This document shows, in pieces, positions 1-8,969 of a DNA stretch of 39,102 nucleotides. The stretch's first letter is position 1. Each line of letters starts with the position of its first letter. This DNA comes from Desulfobacteraceae bacterium (lineage in GTDB: Bacteria; Desulfobacterota; DSM-4660; Desulfatiglandales; Desulfatiglandaceae): assembly GCA_003599015.1 (NCBI GenBank), contig QZIK01000101.1:1-39102 (forward strand), read 5' to 3'. A program made the position numbers and the translations under genes. The notes under the pieces are model-generated. The model made no database searches and was not told the origin of the DNA. It worked only from the letters and a program-made list of their open reading frames with translations.

Positions 1-12
1 ATATAAGTCCAG

Positions 13-816
13 TCAGCCTCTGTAGCGTATATCATACCTTAGGCGAAGGTTACCGGCAAGCCTGCGGGCCTCTCCTGTCAGTCTATCTCTCTCTTTCGGG
101 TTATGAACCACCCCCTTTAACACAACCGTATCGCCTTCAAGCTCTACATCAAGGGTGGGAAGAAACAGGTCGGGATTAATCAGGAGACCAGCCTTGATCC
201 TGGCTACCTCTCGCCTGAGCCTGACCGTGTTGCGGCAGCCCTCATTGCAGTAACGGTCTCTTTCAGTAAGTCCGGCAACAAGGTTTTCAATAATTTCATC
301 CGGTTTACTTTTTTCCGTGTCAAAGACAAGGTCAAAGCACGCTGGATCATCCCAGTCCATGCCGTATATGCTGCGGATAAAACCAGATCGTTCGCGGTCA
401 GTTTTTTCTATAAGCCATTTTGCCGTATCCATATCCACGGTCTCCCGCTTCATTATTCGGTCTATCCTTTGTTGTATAGGCGCTTTTATCCTGACCCTGA
501 GAGCATAGGGTATGTCCACTAAAAGAAAATTGCCTCCCCTCCCCATAAGAACAACCCGGTCCCTGAGTGCATAATCAAGCATTATGCTTTGAATCAAAGC
601 GACAAATCCCCTGAAAGACCAATCGTACCTTTCCCAAACCGAAGGCGACCGCTCGTCCAGTTCTTTACTCCACTGTTCCCACTCTGTACCAGCCTTTCGC
701 GTGTCATTGAGTATTCTTTCTTTGTCCACGATTTCATAAGATAGACTGCGCGCCACTGCGTGTCCTATCTCACGGCCGCCGCTTCCAAACTCCCTTGAAA
801 TAGTCAAAACCGCCAT
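13..816 (-). CDS. Cytidylate kinase-like protein with C-terminal BON domain
   Basis: The protein is 267 aa. The N-terminal part (about residues 1-190) resembles the cytidylate-kinase-like nucleotide kinase family: it opens MAVLTISREFGSGGREIGHA, a glycine-rich P-loop, and continues with a VLMGRGGNFLL strand typical of these proteins. The last ~70 residues (LDVELEGDTVVLKGVVHNP and a following helix-strand) look like a BON domain, usually a phospholipid- or ligand-binding module of periplasmic or membrane-associated proteins. No signal peptide is visible, so the BON domain should be cytoplasmic here. The gene lies 41 bp downstream of the TerC-like gene on the same strand and probably shares its transcript. 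The substrate is unknown; true CMP kinase activity is not implied. The fold assignment is fairly secure, the function is not. Confidence 0.75.
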   Translation of the reverse strand: MAVLTISREFGSGGREIGHAVARSLSYEIVDKERILNDTRKAGTEWEQWSKELDERSPSVWERYDWSFRGFVALIQSIMLDYALRDRVVLMGRGGNFLLVDIPYALRVRIKAPIQQRIDRIMKRETVDMDTAKWLIEKTDRERSGFIRSIYGMDWDDPACFDLVFDTEKSKPDEIIENLVAGLTERDRYCNEGCRNTVRLRREVARIKAGLLINPDLFLPTLDVELEGDTVVLKGVVHNPKERDRLTGEARRLAGNLRLRYDIRYRG

Positions 817-857
817 ATTATGTTCCAGCTCTTTCTAGCGAACATTTACTGAAAGAT

Positions 858-1571
858 TCACTCCTGCACACCAGGGCTCGCCTCTGTTGCAGCACGCATC
901 ATTCTTTTAACCAAAAGCTTACCCACTGCAATAACGGCAAACGCGAAAAATGCTTCCGTGAAATATACAGTCCATTTGCTGGGATTCAGCCATCCCGTCA
1001 CAAACGGATCTGTTATCATCATCTCTCCGCCCACCTTGCCCAGAATAGCAGCTCCTATGTAAATGATTATAGGGTACTTATCCATCAGGAAAGACAGCAG
1101 GTTGCTGGTAAAAACTACAAAAGGGATACTCAATCCGAGGCCGAACAGAAGAAGAAACAAATTGCCGTGCGAGGCCCCGGCAACTGCCAGCATGTTGTCA
1201 ACAGCCATTGTTATGTCTGCTATAACAATGATCCTTATTGCCTGCGAGAGACTGGCCGCTTCTCTCTTGACACTCTCATCAGGCGCTCCTTCCACAAAGA
1301 GTTTTACTGCGATCCAGAGGATAACCGCTCCTCCCAGCAGCTTGATGAAGTTGATAAGGAGCAGTTGAGAGGCGACGAACGTCAAAACAACCCTCAATAT
1401 TACGGCTGCCGCAGAACCGAAGATGATTCCCTTCATTCTCTGCGGCTTTGGCAGGGAACGAACAGCCATTGCTATTACTACCGCATTGTCGCCAGCCAAA
1501 ATCAAATCAATTATGACGATACTAACAAGGCTGCTTAAAAAAGCTAAGTTAAAATCAATCGTTCCCAACAT
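858..1571 (-). CDS. TerC family integral membrane protein
   Basis: This 237-aa protein is almost entirely hydrophobic, with about seven predicted membrane segments. It carries the two acidic signature segments of the TerC family: LILAGDNAVVIAMAVRSL near residue 25 and ADITMAVDNMLAVAG near residue 120. The paired Asp/Asn residues are thought to handle metal ions; family members are linked to manganese export or to metal loading of secreted enzymes, and the name comes from tellurium resistance. The length is that of the short, YjbE-like members without a CBS domain. It follows the fumarate reductase B gene by 84 bp on the same strand. No manganese riboswitch-like element is apparent upstream. 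The specific substrate cannot be read from the sequence. Confidence 0.88.
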   Translation of the reverse strand: MLGTIDFNLAFLSSLVSIVIIDLILAGDNAVVIAMAVRSLPKPQRMKGIIFGSAAAVILRVVLTFVASQLLLINFIKLLGGAVILWIAVKLFVEGAPDESVKREAASLSQAIRIIVIADITMAVDNMLAVAGASHGNLFLLLFGLGLSIPFVVFTSNLLSFLMDKYPIIIYIGAAILGKVGGEMMITDPFVTGWLNPSKWTVYFTEAFFAFAVIAVGKLLVKRMMRAATEASPGVQE

Positions 1572-1655
1572 ATTTTCTACCGGTAATATTGAAAGCAGAC
1601 CATTTTAATTATCAACGGCACCCTCAGTGTCTTTACTTAAGCAACTAAGGGTCGG

Positions 1656-2402
1656 CTACGTCCGCTTGAAGGAAAAAAGGTTTTTGAGGGCGGTCCAGCC
1701 CATCTTGCGTCGCAGAATACCAAGCTGATCCTGGAGTGGCAGGTTCTTTGGGCAGACATCCTCACATGCAAGCAATCCCATGCAGCCAAAGATTCCCTCA
1801 TCCGTTCCAATGACATCAAAATACTCCTTTTCGGTCCTGCTGTCTCTGGGATCCAGCATAAACCGGGCTATACGGTTAAGTGCAACAGCACCAACAAAAT
1901 CCTCTCTCATGTTGGCCGTGCCGCAGGCAGCCACACAGCAACCGCACTCCACACACCGTTCCAGCTCATATATCTCCTCGGCAACGGCGTTTTCCATTCT
2001 TTCTTCCTGCGCTGCAGGGTCAAAGGCCTTATCCGTGTGGATCCATGAACCAACTTTTTCATTCATTGCCCTGAACCAGGTTCCGGTATCAACAGACAGA
2101 TCTCCAATCAGTTTAAAGACAGGAAGGGGCATGAGAATGATCCTTTCTGGAAGCTCCCTTGTCAATGTCTTGCATGCAAGCCCGGGGCGTCCGTTTATTA
2201 CCATTGCACATGAACCGCAGATTCCCGCCCTGCAGCAGAAGTCAAACTGGAGAGAAGGGTCCTGCTCCTCCCTTATGCGTGCAAGCGCAATAAAGAGGGT
2301 CATACTGTCAGTCTCCTCCAACTGGAACCCATCTGTGTGGGGCACTGATTTTGGGTCTTTCGGATTGTATCGGAATATCTCGAATGTAAGCTTCCTTCCC
2401 AT
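1656..2402 (-). CDS. frdB: Succinate dehydrogenase/fumarate reductase iron-sulfur subunit
   Basis: This is the 248-aa electron-transfer subunit linking the flavoprotein to the heme-containing membrane anchor. The N-terminal plant-type ferredoxin domain has the [2Fe-2S] ligands C57, C62, C65 and C77 (CCRAGICGSC then C12 downstream). The C-terminal half has a CVECGCCVAAC segment and CMGLLACEDVCPKN, which supply the [4Fe-4S] and [3Fe-4S] clusters. The start ATG is one base after the flavoprotein stop, with AGGAG eight bases upstream inside the end of that gene, so the two are translationally coupled. The gene order C-A-B matches the Wolinella/Geobacter-type enzyme. Whether the enzyme runs as fumarate reductase, succinate dehydrogenase or both cannot be decided from sequence. 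Confidence 0.95.
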   Translation of the reverse strand: MGRKLTFEIFRYNPKDPKSVPHTDGFQLEETDSMTLFIALARIREEQDPSLQFDFCCRAGICGSCAMVINGRPGLACKTLTRELPERIILMPLPVFKLIGDLSVDTGTWFRAMNEKVGSWIHTDKAFDPAAQEERMENAVAEEIYELERCVECGCCVAACGTANMREDFVGAVALNRIARFMLDPRDSRTEKEYFDVIGTDEGIFGCMGLLACEDVCPKNLPLQDQLGILRRKMGWTALKNLFSFKRT

Positions 2403-2403
2403 G

Positions 2404-4242
2404 TTAGGCTCCTATCACTCCACCATCGCAGCTTATTATCTTGCAGACCCCGTAACCTCTCTCGCCGGGGGGAAGATCAAAGATCTTTGAGACAGGCTCA
2501 TAATCCAGAACAGGAAGATCAGAACCCTCATTCCAGGTCGCAAGCGTCCTCTTGAGCCAATCCCTGTCATTTCTCTCCTCATAATCCTCTCTGGCATGGC
2601 ATCCCCTGCTCTCTGTTCGCAAAAGGGCCGCATAGGCGACACATAGGGCAAGCCTGAGCATTCCCCTTATCTTTATCGCCAGGGCAAGCTCAGGGTTTGC
2701 ACCGACACCGTTTGATCGGAGCCCTACCCTCTGGGCTCTTTCATGGATCTTCTGAAGATTGTCAACCGCAGCACCGAGGTCCTTTCCGTTTCTGAATATC
2801 CCGACCCTTTCCATCAGTTCGTCCTGCATTGCGTTTCTGACCGCAAAGACGTTCTCTTTGCCGTCCTTGCAGTTGACGATACGACTGATCCTTTCCTGCT
2901 GCAATTTAGCCGCAGCCAAGGCTATGGAAGTTGAAAAGCTTGTTTCATAGCCGTGCAGAAACTCCACTACCTTTTCTCCCACAATTTTACCTGCCACAAC
3001 CGTCTCAGCAAGCGAGTTGCCCCCCAGCCTATTGAATCCGTGCAGGTCCCAGCAGGCGGCCTCACCTGCTGAAAAAAGTCCTTTAAGACCGTAGGCGGCT
3101 CCGTCCTTGTTGGTCCTTACTCCTGACATGGTATAATGCTGAGCCGGCCTTACCGGAATAAGGTCCTTGACCGGGTCTATACCCAGGAAATTGTGACAAA
3201 TCTCATCAACCTCACGGAGCTTAGTCCTTATGTGCTGGACCCCAAGATGCCTGATATCCAGCCACAAATGATCTCCATAGGGGCTCTTTACGCCCAGGCC
3301 TTTTCTTATGTGATGGGTCATCCACCTTGATACAACGTCGCGGGATGCGAGTTCCGCCTTTTTTGGTTCATACTGGGGCATGAACCGCTCCTTGTTAACA
3401 TCAAGGAGCGTGCCTCCATCACCCCTGCATCCTTCTGTTACCAAAATATTGGTAGGTACAATGCCTGTCGGATGGAACTGTATCGCCTCCGGGTTCCCTA
3501 TGGGCACAATGCCTGTATCAATGGCCAGCACAGCCCCACTCCCGTCATTTATAACTGCATTTGTGGTCTCCCTGTATATCTTGCCAAAGCCGCCTGTTGC
3601 GATAAGGGTCGCCTTGGCCAGATAGATCCTGAGATCTCCTGTTTTAAGACAGCGTGCCACAGCTCCTGTACAGGTCGTACCATCATGGATAAGGGCTATT
3701 GCCTCTGTTCGATCGTGAACCTTCACACCCAGTTCAACTACTTTGTTGTCCATGGTGTAGAGCAATGTGTGCCCGGTTCCGTCCGAGGTGTAACAGGTTC
3801 GCCACTTGGCAGTGCCCCCGAAATCCCTTGCAGTGATAAGTCCTTCCCTCTCAGAGGCTTCAACCTTTTCAAACTGCTTTCCTCCTTTGTAATAGGTTGA
3901 CGGACCAGCAACTACCCTGTTCCAGGGGGTCCCCCAGAAGGCCATCTCTCTCACCGCAACTGGAGCTGTTTCCACGAAAAGTCTTGCCACCTCCTGGTCG
4001 CATCCCCAGTCCGAGCCCTTTACGGTATCCTCAAAATGGACCTGGGGGCAGTCTCCTTCACCCATGCAACAACTTCCCAGGGATGCCTGCATACCACCCT
4101 GCGCTGCAGATGAATGGGAACGTCTCGGAGGTACTATGCTCAGGCATATAACTTCAAAACCGGCGGAAGCCGCCTCAACCGCCACGCGCTCGCCTGCCAG
4201 ACCGGCCCCTATACACAAAAGATCTGTTACAATGATTTCCAC
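2404..4242 (-). CDS. frdA: Succinate dehydrogenase/fumarate reductase flavoprotein subunit
   Basis: The 612-aa flavoprotein interconverts succinate and fumarate. It has the dinucleotide-binding start LLCIGAGLAGERVAVEAA, the FAD-attaching histidine in RRSHSSAAQGG (H43), the substrate-site segment HPTGIVPTNILVTEGCRGDGG, and the C-terminal FAD motif GLFSAGEAACWDLHGFNRLG. The start is a GTG at 4242 preceded by GAGGAG with an 8-base spacer; no better ATG lies nearby. It sits 13 bp after frdC and immediately before frdB. The size and the gene order put it with the diheme (class B) group rather than the E. coli SdhCDAB group. In a cluster with methylmalonyl-CoA mutase it supplies the succinate/fumarate step of propionate metabolism. 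Confidence 0.96.
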   Translation of the reverse strand: MEIIVTDLLCIGAGLAGERVAVEAASAGFEVICLSIVPPRRSHSSAAQGGMQASLGSCCMGEGDCPQVHFEDTVKGSDWGCDQEVARLFVETAPVAVREMAFWGTPWNRVVAGPSTYYKGGKQFEKVEASEREGLITARDFGGTAKWRTCYTSDGTGHTLLYTMDNKVVELGVKVHDRTEAIALIHDGTTCTGAVARCLKTGDLRIYLAKATLIATGGFGKIYRETTNAVINDGSGAVLAIDTGIVPIGNPEAIQFHPTGIVPTNILVTEGCRGDGGTLLDVNKERFMPQYEPKKAELASRDVVSRWMTHHIRKGLGVKSPYGDHLWLDIRHLGVQHIRTKLREVDEICHNFLGIDPVKDLIPVRPAQHYTMSGVRTNKDGAAYGLKGLFSAGEAACWDLHGFNRLGGNSLAETVVAGKIVGEKVVEFLHGYETSFSTSIALAAAKLQQERISRIVNCKDGKENVFAVRNAMQDELMERVGIFRNGKDLGAAVDNLQKIHERAQRVGLRSNGVGANPELALAIKIRGMLRLALCVAYAALLRTESRGCHAREDYEERNDRDWLKRTLATWNEGSDLPVLDYEPVSKIFDLPPGERGYGVCKIISCDGGVIGA

Positions 4243-4255
4243 CGCCTGAACTCCT

Positions 4256-4906
4256 CTAGATGGTGAGGGTTAAAAAACGAACAATCGTTATGAGCCCTAT
4301 TGCAATAAATATAGCGGTCAGGATATTTTCAAACCTTTTCATTCCTTTCCGATCTTTTCTTTTTATAAAGCCCCATTTTACTCCAATGCGGTAAAAGCCA
4401 ATCCCCACATGCAACTCCACCATGGGAAGGAGTATGAGGTAGAAAACGAGCCAGAAACCTCCCTGGACCCTTGCGGCGCTCTTTGCCGCTGTTATCGGAA
4501 GATCGGTCAATACAGTCCACATATGGATGGATCCCATTATGAGTATTATCATGGCTGTCACAACCTGGACAAGCCAAAGCCATGTATCGGTGTGACGAAG
4601 CAACCTGCCGTGCTTCCAGATCACAGACTGCTGTTCAGAACGGAAAGGCACCTTTCGTGCCGCCAGAACGAAATGAAGGAGAAATGTAATCCCTATGAGT
4701 GGTCCGCCTACCTGTGCCATATAGGTATCCTCAAAAAACCTGGCGATGGTATTCATGGCCCCGGCACCCAGATTGACACTTGCCACCAGAACCATGTGGC
4801 TCCACATAAATAGTATCAGGCCGGTGCCTGTAAGGGCCTGCAGCCAGTCAAGATAAGCAGCCAGCCCGGTTCGTTCTCTTACAAAAACGGTTGTGTCAAT
4901 CGCCAT
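4256..4906 (-). CDS. frdC: Diheme cytochrome b subunit of fumarate reductase/succinate dehydrogenase
   Basis: This 216-aa membrane anchor has five hydrophobic helices. Four histidines at positions expected for bis-heme ligation are visible: H37 (MWSHMV), H78 (LLHFVLAARK), H128 (IHMW) and H166 (ELHVGIG). They correspond in order to the four axial ligands of Wolinella FrdC. A glutamate two residues before the last histidine (E164) matches the Glu that, in Wolinella, forms the transmembrane proton path compensating menaquinol oxidation. This argues for a menaquinone-linked, diheme enzyme in the cytoplasmic membrane. The start ATG has a strong GGAGG upstream. The gene is first of the C-A-B trio, 149 bp after the carboxyltransferase stop. 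Confidence 0.93.
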   Translation of the reverse strand: MAIDTTVFVRERTGLAAYLDWLQALTGTGLILFMWSHMVLVASVNLGAGAMNTIARFFEDTYMAQVGGPLIGITFLLHFVLAARKVPFRSEQQSVIWKHGRLLRHTDTWLWLVQVVTAMIILIMGSIHMWTVLTDLPITAAKSAARVQGGFWLVFYLILLPMVELHVGIGFYRIGVKWGFIKRKDRKGMKRFENILTAIFIAIGLITIVRFLTLTI

Positions 4907-5055
4907 AGCCTAACACCTCCTATTCTAACACACATGGCAGCAGATCCTGCTGATTTCCCGGATCTTTTCATGCAATCACTTTTAGATCTTGGAGATCGGA
5001 ATCCACAAACAGGAACCTTTCAGCCTTGCCATGTTCAGCCCTCTGATGGGAGGAC

Positions 5056-6549
5056 TTAGATTGTCTTACACACCTGCTCGATGGCAGCCGCCATGGCCTC
5101 GTCTTCCTTGCGTATATCCTCAATGGTCTTGGGCTTGACGGAGGCAGGTTTTTCGGCAAGGCCGTATTTCCATTTTAGGAACTGCTCTCCAGTGGTCCGG
5201 TAGAGAGCATAGATCAGAAGATCATAATCATCCCTTGCAAGGTCTCCGATCTTTTTCCTCGCGTCTTCAAGCTCAGGCTCAAGAAAATCGGCAGCCCTGC
5301 CGGTCACGGGCGTCTCTCCCCTCTTATATCCCTTCAACACCTTCTTTTGTACCTCCGGGTCAATGGGAATTGGAGTTCTCCCGTAAAGCCCGAAGACAAG
5401 ATCCTTAACCTCATTGGTTACCATTTTATATCTTCCGAAAAGGACATTGAGCACTGCCTGAACGCCCACTATCTGGCTTGTGGGAGTGACGAGGGGAGGC
5501 ATACCAAGTTCCTTCCTTGTTACAGCTACATCCTTGTATACCTCATTAAGCCTGTGAAGGGCCTTGGCTTCCTTAAGCTGGCTTACAAGATTGGAAATCA
5601 TGCCGCCTGGGACCTGATGGACAAGAACCCCTGTATCGATAACAGACATGCGATGTTTAGCCAGAAAGTCCCTATACTTGGGTGCAACACTTTCCATGTG
5701 CTCCCCCAGTTCAAGCAGGGTGTTGAGATCAAAACCGGGGTCTCTTACCGTTCCGTAAAGGGTTGCGACTATAGGCTCCACAGCAGGCTGGCTGGTCCTG
5801 AGAGCAAAGGGGGCAAGGCAAGTATCCACTATATCCACACCTGCCTTTATGGCTTCGAGATAAACCATTGAGGCCATGCCGCTTGTATAATGGGTATGGA
5901 GATGTATTGGAATTGATATCTCCTTTTTCAGCTCTGTAATCAGGTTAGCGATGTCAAATGGGGCCATGATCCCTGCCATATCCTTAAGGCATAGGGTGTC
6001 TGCGCCCATTTCAACTATCTCTTTTGCTTTCTTTAGGTAGTAGCCTATATTAAATACCTCTCCTCCCATCCTTCTTTCGGTCAGCGAATAGCAGATGGTA
6101 CCCTGAAAATGCTTCCCGTTTGCCTTAATGCGCTCCACCACAGTCTCAAAATTTCTGAAGTCGTTGAGGGCATCAAAAACCCTGAATACATCAACCCCGA
6201 CCTCGCAGGATTTGTCCACAAAAAGCTTTGCAACATCATCTGCATAATTGCGGTAACCGACCAGGTTCTGTCCTCGGAGGAGCATTGAAAATGGAGTTTT
6301 TCTGATATATTTTTTAAGAATACGCACCCGCTCAAATGGATCTTCAGCCAGAAACCTGTGCATTGTGTCGAAGGTTGCTCCTCCCCATACCTCCATGGCC
6401 CAGAAACCCACATCATCCATCCTCTCGGCAATGGGGAGCATGTCTTCGGTTCTCATTCTTGTCGCAAGCAGAGACTGGTGTCCGTCCCTGAAGGTATTAT
6501 CCTGAATTTTCAGAGGATTCTTAGGTCCTTTCTCCAGATAACTATCCAT
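5056..6549 (-). CDS. Pyruvate/oxaloacetate carboxyltransferase, 5S-like (no biotin domain)
   Basis: The 497-aa protein is a HMGL/PYC-type TIM-barrel carboxyltransferase. It shows DNTFRDGHQSL at the start (metal ligand D22), DTLCLKDMAGI with the lysine expected to be carbamylated (K189), and HLHTHYTSG with the metal histidines (about H218 and H220). The C-terminal PYC/OADA conserved domain follows, but there is no attached biotinyl domain, unlike full-length OadA. With methylmalonyl-CoA mutase upstream and a free biotin carrier in the cluster, the best reading is the 5S subunit of methylmalonyl-CoA:pyruvate transcarboxylase. Alternatives are oxaloacetate decarboxylase alpha or pyruvate carboxylase subunit B. 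ATG at 6549 is preferred over GTG at 6555 because GGAG lies seven bases before it. Confidence 0.9.
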   Translation of the reverse strand: MDSYLEKGPKNPLKIQDNTFRDGHQSLLATRMRTEDMLPIAERMDDVGFWAMEVWGGATFDTMHRFLAEDPFERVRILKKYIRKTPFSMLLRGQNLVGYRNYADDVAKLFVDKSCEVGVDVFRVFDALNDFRNFETVVERIKANGKHFQGTICYSLTERRMGGEVFNIGYYLKKAKEIVEMGADTLCLKDMAGIMAPFDIANLITELKKEISIPIHLHTHYTSGMASMVYLEAIKAGVDIVDTCLAPFALRTSQPAVEPIVATLYGTVRDPGFDLNTLLELGEHMESVAPKYRDFLAKHRMSVIDTGVLVHQVPGGMISNLVSQLKEAKALHRLNEVYKDVAVTRKELGMPPLVTPTSQIVGVQAVLNVLFGRYKMVTNEVKDLVFGLYGRTPIPIDPEVQKKVLKGYKRGETPVTGRAADFLEPELEDARKKIGDLARDDYDLLIYALYRTTGEQFLKWKYGLAEKPASVKPKTIEDIRKEDEAMAAAIEQVCKTI

Positions 6550-6595
6550 CTTCACTCTCCTTCGGCAGAAAACCCAATCCTGAGGTTAATTCCAA

Positions 6596-7006
6596 TCATC
6601 TGTCCTTAACTCCAACCCTCGATGAAATATAGGTTATTATATCCCTGGTGCTGGTTCCAGGTCCGAAAACCTCTGCAATCCCGCATTCCTTGAGGGCAGG
6701 GATGTCTTCATCGGGTATTATTCCTCCTCCCAGGACCAGCACATCATTTACACCTTTTTCCCGTAACAGCTCCATAATTTTTGGAAAAAGATAATCGTGA
6801 GCCCCGGAAAGTATGCTTAAGGCAATCACATCCACGTCCTCCTGGATGGCGGCCTCAACTATCTGTGCAGGCGTTTGCCTCAAACCCGTATAAATTACCT
6901 CCATTCCTGAGTCCATCAATGCGCTGGCAATGACCTTTATGCCCCTGTCATGCCCGTCAAGTCCCGGCTTGGCCGCCAGCACTCTGATCTTCTTGGTTTT
7001 GCTCAT
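6596..7006 (-). CDS. mcmB: Methylmalonyl-CoA mutase, B12-binding small subunit
   Basis: This 136-aa protein is a stand-alone cobalamin-binding domain. It begins with [20 protein letters not shown], in which the DGHDRG motif provides the lower axial histidine to cobalt, followed by the [12 protein letters not shown] and [12 protein letters not shown] segments that clasp the B12 tail. It pairs with the catalytic large subunit encoded just upstream; split mutases of this form are common in archaea and anaerobic bacteria. The start at 7006 is chosen because AGGGGGAG precedes it by eight bases. An in-frame TTG at 7045 would overlap the end of the large-subunit gene and has no comparable site. Confidence 0.94.
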   Translation of the reverse strand: MSKTKKIRVLAAKPGLDGHDRGIKVIASALMDSGMEVIYTGLRQTPAQIVEAAIQEDVDVIALSILSGAHDYLFPKIMELLREKGVNDVLVLGGGIIPDEDIPALKECGIAEVFGPGTSTRDIITYISSRVGVKDR

Positions 7007-7041
7007 TTCGCAAACTCCCCCTTTCACACCAACGAAGCATT

Positions 7042-8724
7042 TCAATTTCCGAGTGTGCTCACCGCCCGGTATTCACCAAAAACAGATCTCAGCACATCGC
7101 AGATCTCTCCGAGGGTGGCATAGGCCTTCACCGCATCAAGGATAAGGGGCAATAGATTATCCCTGCCCCTTGCAGCCTTTTCAAGCCCCTGCAGGGCAAC
7201 TTTGACTCCGGCATTGTCCCTGCTAAGCCGCATCTTCTTGAGCTTATGTACCTGTGCCTCCCGTACAGAAGGATCCACCCTCAAAAGATTCGAGGGCCTT
7301 TCCTCCTTTACCTGGAAGCGGTTTACTCCCACTACCACCCTCTCCTTCTCTTCGATCTGTCTTTGGTACCGGTAAGCGCTGTCCTGGATTTCTCTCTGCA
7401 CATACCCCTTTTCAATAGCCTCAACCGCTCCTCCCATCTCATCTATCTTTCTGATGTACTCTTTTGCCCTATCGTAGATCTCCCTGGTGAGGGTCTCAAC
7501 ATAATAGGAGCCGGCAAGAGGATCAACCGTATCAGCTACCCCTGTCTCGTAAGCAATGACCTGCTGAGTCCTCAAGGCTATTTGAACCGCCTCTTCCGAA
7601 GGCAGACACAGGGCCTCATCCATGGAATTGGTATGCAACGACTGGGTCCCCCCCAATACAGCAGCCAAAGCCTGAAAGGCCACGCGAACTATGTTGTTCT
7701 TAGGTTGTTGAAGGGTGAGGGTGCATCCTGCGGTCTGCGTATGGAAGCGAACCATCATTGATCTTGGATCCGTTGAACCGAATCTGTCCCGCATTATCTC
7801 TGCCCAGAGTCTTCTCGCTGCCCTGAACTTGGCAGCCTCTTCAAAGAAATCAGAGTGGGCGTTAAAGAAGAAAGATAACCTTGGACCGAACTTGTCCACA
7901 GCCAATCCTGCCTCTATGGCTGCCTTTACGTAAGCAATGCCATTGGCCAAGGTAAATGCAACCTCCTGCACCGCTGTGGAGCCTGCTTCCCTTATGTGAT
8001 AACCGCTTATGCTTATTGTGTTCCATTGAGGCAATTTTTCTTCACAAAAGGCAAATATATCGGTGATTATCCTCATGGACGGCTTGGGCGGAAATATGTA
8101 TGTACCCCTCGAAGAATACTCCTTAAGGATGTCGTTTTGGATGGTACCCCTCAGTTTGTCAAGGGAGACCCCCTGCTTTTCAGCAACCGCTATATACATG
8201 GCCAGGAGAATCGCCGCCGGTGCATTTATGGTCATCGAGGTGCTTACCTGTTCCAAGGGAATACCTGAAAAAAGGGTCTCCATATCCTCCAGGGAGTCTA
8301 TTGCCACTCCAACCTTACCAACCTCGCCTATGGCCATCTCATGGTCTGAGTCATAGCCTATCTGGGTAGGAAGATCAAAGGCCACAGACAATCCTGTCTG
8401 ACCCTGCTCCAAAAGGAATTTATATCGCCTGTTGGACTCCTCAGCAGTGGCAAACCCGGCATACTGCCTCATTGTCCAATACCTTCCCCTGTACATTGTA
8501 GGTTGAACTCCCCTGGTAAACGGATATTCGCCTGGCAGACCTATCTCCGAGAGGTAATCCATACCCTCCAGGTCAAGAGGAGAGTAAAGCCTGTTTACAG
8601 TTATATTCGAGGTATTGACGAAGGAAGGGCTCCGCTCGGGGGCTTTTGCCGCTTTTTTCTCAACCGCCTCGGACCATTTTCTGATTGCATCCTTGAGACC
8701 TTCCCTTATATTATCTTCCCCCAT
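7042..8724 (-). CDS. mcmA: Methylmalonyl-CoA mutase, large (catalytic) subunit
   Basis: The 560-aa protein is the CoA-substrate TIM-barrel half of methylmalonyl-CoA mutase, which interconverts succinyl-CoA and (R)-methylmalonyl-CoA. Recognisable segments are [15 protein letters not shown] near residue 85, which contains the active-site tyrosine region, then [18 protein letters not shown], and the [19 protein letters not shown] and [15 protein letters not shown] blocks near residues 345-375. It lacks the B12 domain, which is encoded next door. The ATG at 8724 has AGGAGG five bases upstream. It opens a run of minus-strand genes with short gaps through frdB. Methylmalonyl-CoA is favoured over isobutyryl-CoA mutase by the neighbouring transcarboxylase and fumarate reductase genes, but substrate choice is not proven by these motifs. 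Confidence 0.93.
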   Translation of the reverse strand: MGEDNIREGLKDAIRKWSEAVEKKAAKAPERSPSFVNTSNITVNRLYSPLDLEGMDYLSEIGLPGEYPFTRGVQPTMYRGRYWTMRQYAGFATAEESNRRYKFLLEQGQTGLSVAFDLPTQIGYDSDHEMAIGEVGKVGVAIDSLEDMETLFSGIPLEQVSTSMTINAPAAILLAMYIAVAEKQGVSLDKLRGTIQNDILKEYSSRGTYIFPPKPSMRIITDIFAFCEEKLPQWNTISISGYHIREAGSTAVQEVAFTLANGIAYVKAAIEAGLAVDKFGPRLSFFFNAHSDFFEEAAKFRAARRLWAEIMRDRFGSTDPRSMMVRFHTQTAGCTLTLQQPKNNIVRVAFQALAAVLGGTQSLHTNSMDEALCLPSEEAVQIALRTQQVIAYETGVADTVDPLAGSYYVETLTREIYDRAKEYIRKIDEMGGAVEAIEKGYVQREIQDSAYRYQRQIEEKERVVVGVNRFQVKEERPSNLLRVDPSVREAQVHKLKKMRLSRDNAGVKVALQGLEKAARGRDNLLPLILDAVKAYATLGEICDVLRSVFGEYRAVSTLGN

Positions 8725-8917
8725 CTGGTCCTCCTAGTTTGTTTAACAGGTTGAGGATCTAATCACTTCATCCCCACTTGAATCTAGACAGCTTAAGTCA
8801 ACGTATTTTTATTGCATGACAATATATGCGTGAATCGAATCCGAATGGAGCCGTAAAGGTTATATGGAAATCCACAGGATCCGCTGGCAGTTTGCTCTGC
8901 TTTAGTCAGACAAATAG

Positions 8918-8947
8918 AAAAAGGCCTCTCCACGCTCGGGAGGGGCC
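8918..8947 (-). terminator. Rho-independent terminator after the biotin carrier gene
   Basis: Read on the minus strand, a 9-bp stem (one G-U pair, 7-base loop) spans 8947-8923 and is followed directly by five T residues at 8922-8918. It begins 22 bases past the biotin-carrier stop codon. It should end or attenuate that transcript before the mutase operon. Confidence 0.75.
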
Positions 8948-8969
8948 GTTTATCTTTCGATGGGGTGAG

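Noticed and set aside
1620-1652. Eight-base inverted repeat after the fumarate reductase B gene
   Set aside because: The stem has a wobble pair, a 17-base loop and no T run, so it is not a convincing terminator.
1780-2490. 236-residue plus-strand open frame opposite frdB
   Set aside because: It overlaps the conserved cysteine-rich coding region of frdB and shows no independent support.
5347-5871. Long open frame on the plus strand inside the carboxyltransferase gene
   Set aside because: It lies wholly within a well-supported gene on the other strand and has no recognisable domain or ribosome site.
8725-8917. Possible cobalamin riboswitch upstream of the methylmalonyl-CoA mutase gene
   Set aside because: The B12-box pattern and associated stems were not found on the minus strand; the leader shows only scattered AT-rich sequence and partial promoter-like hexamers.
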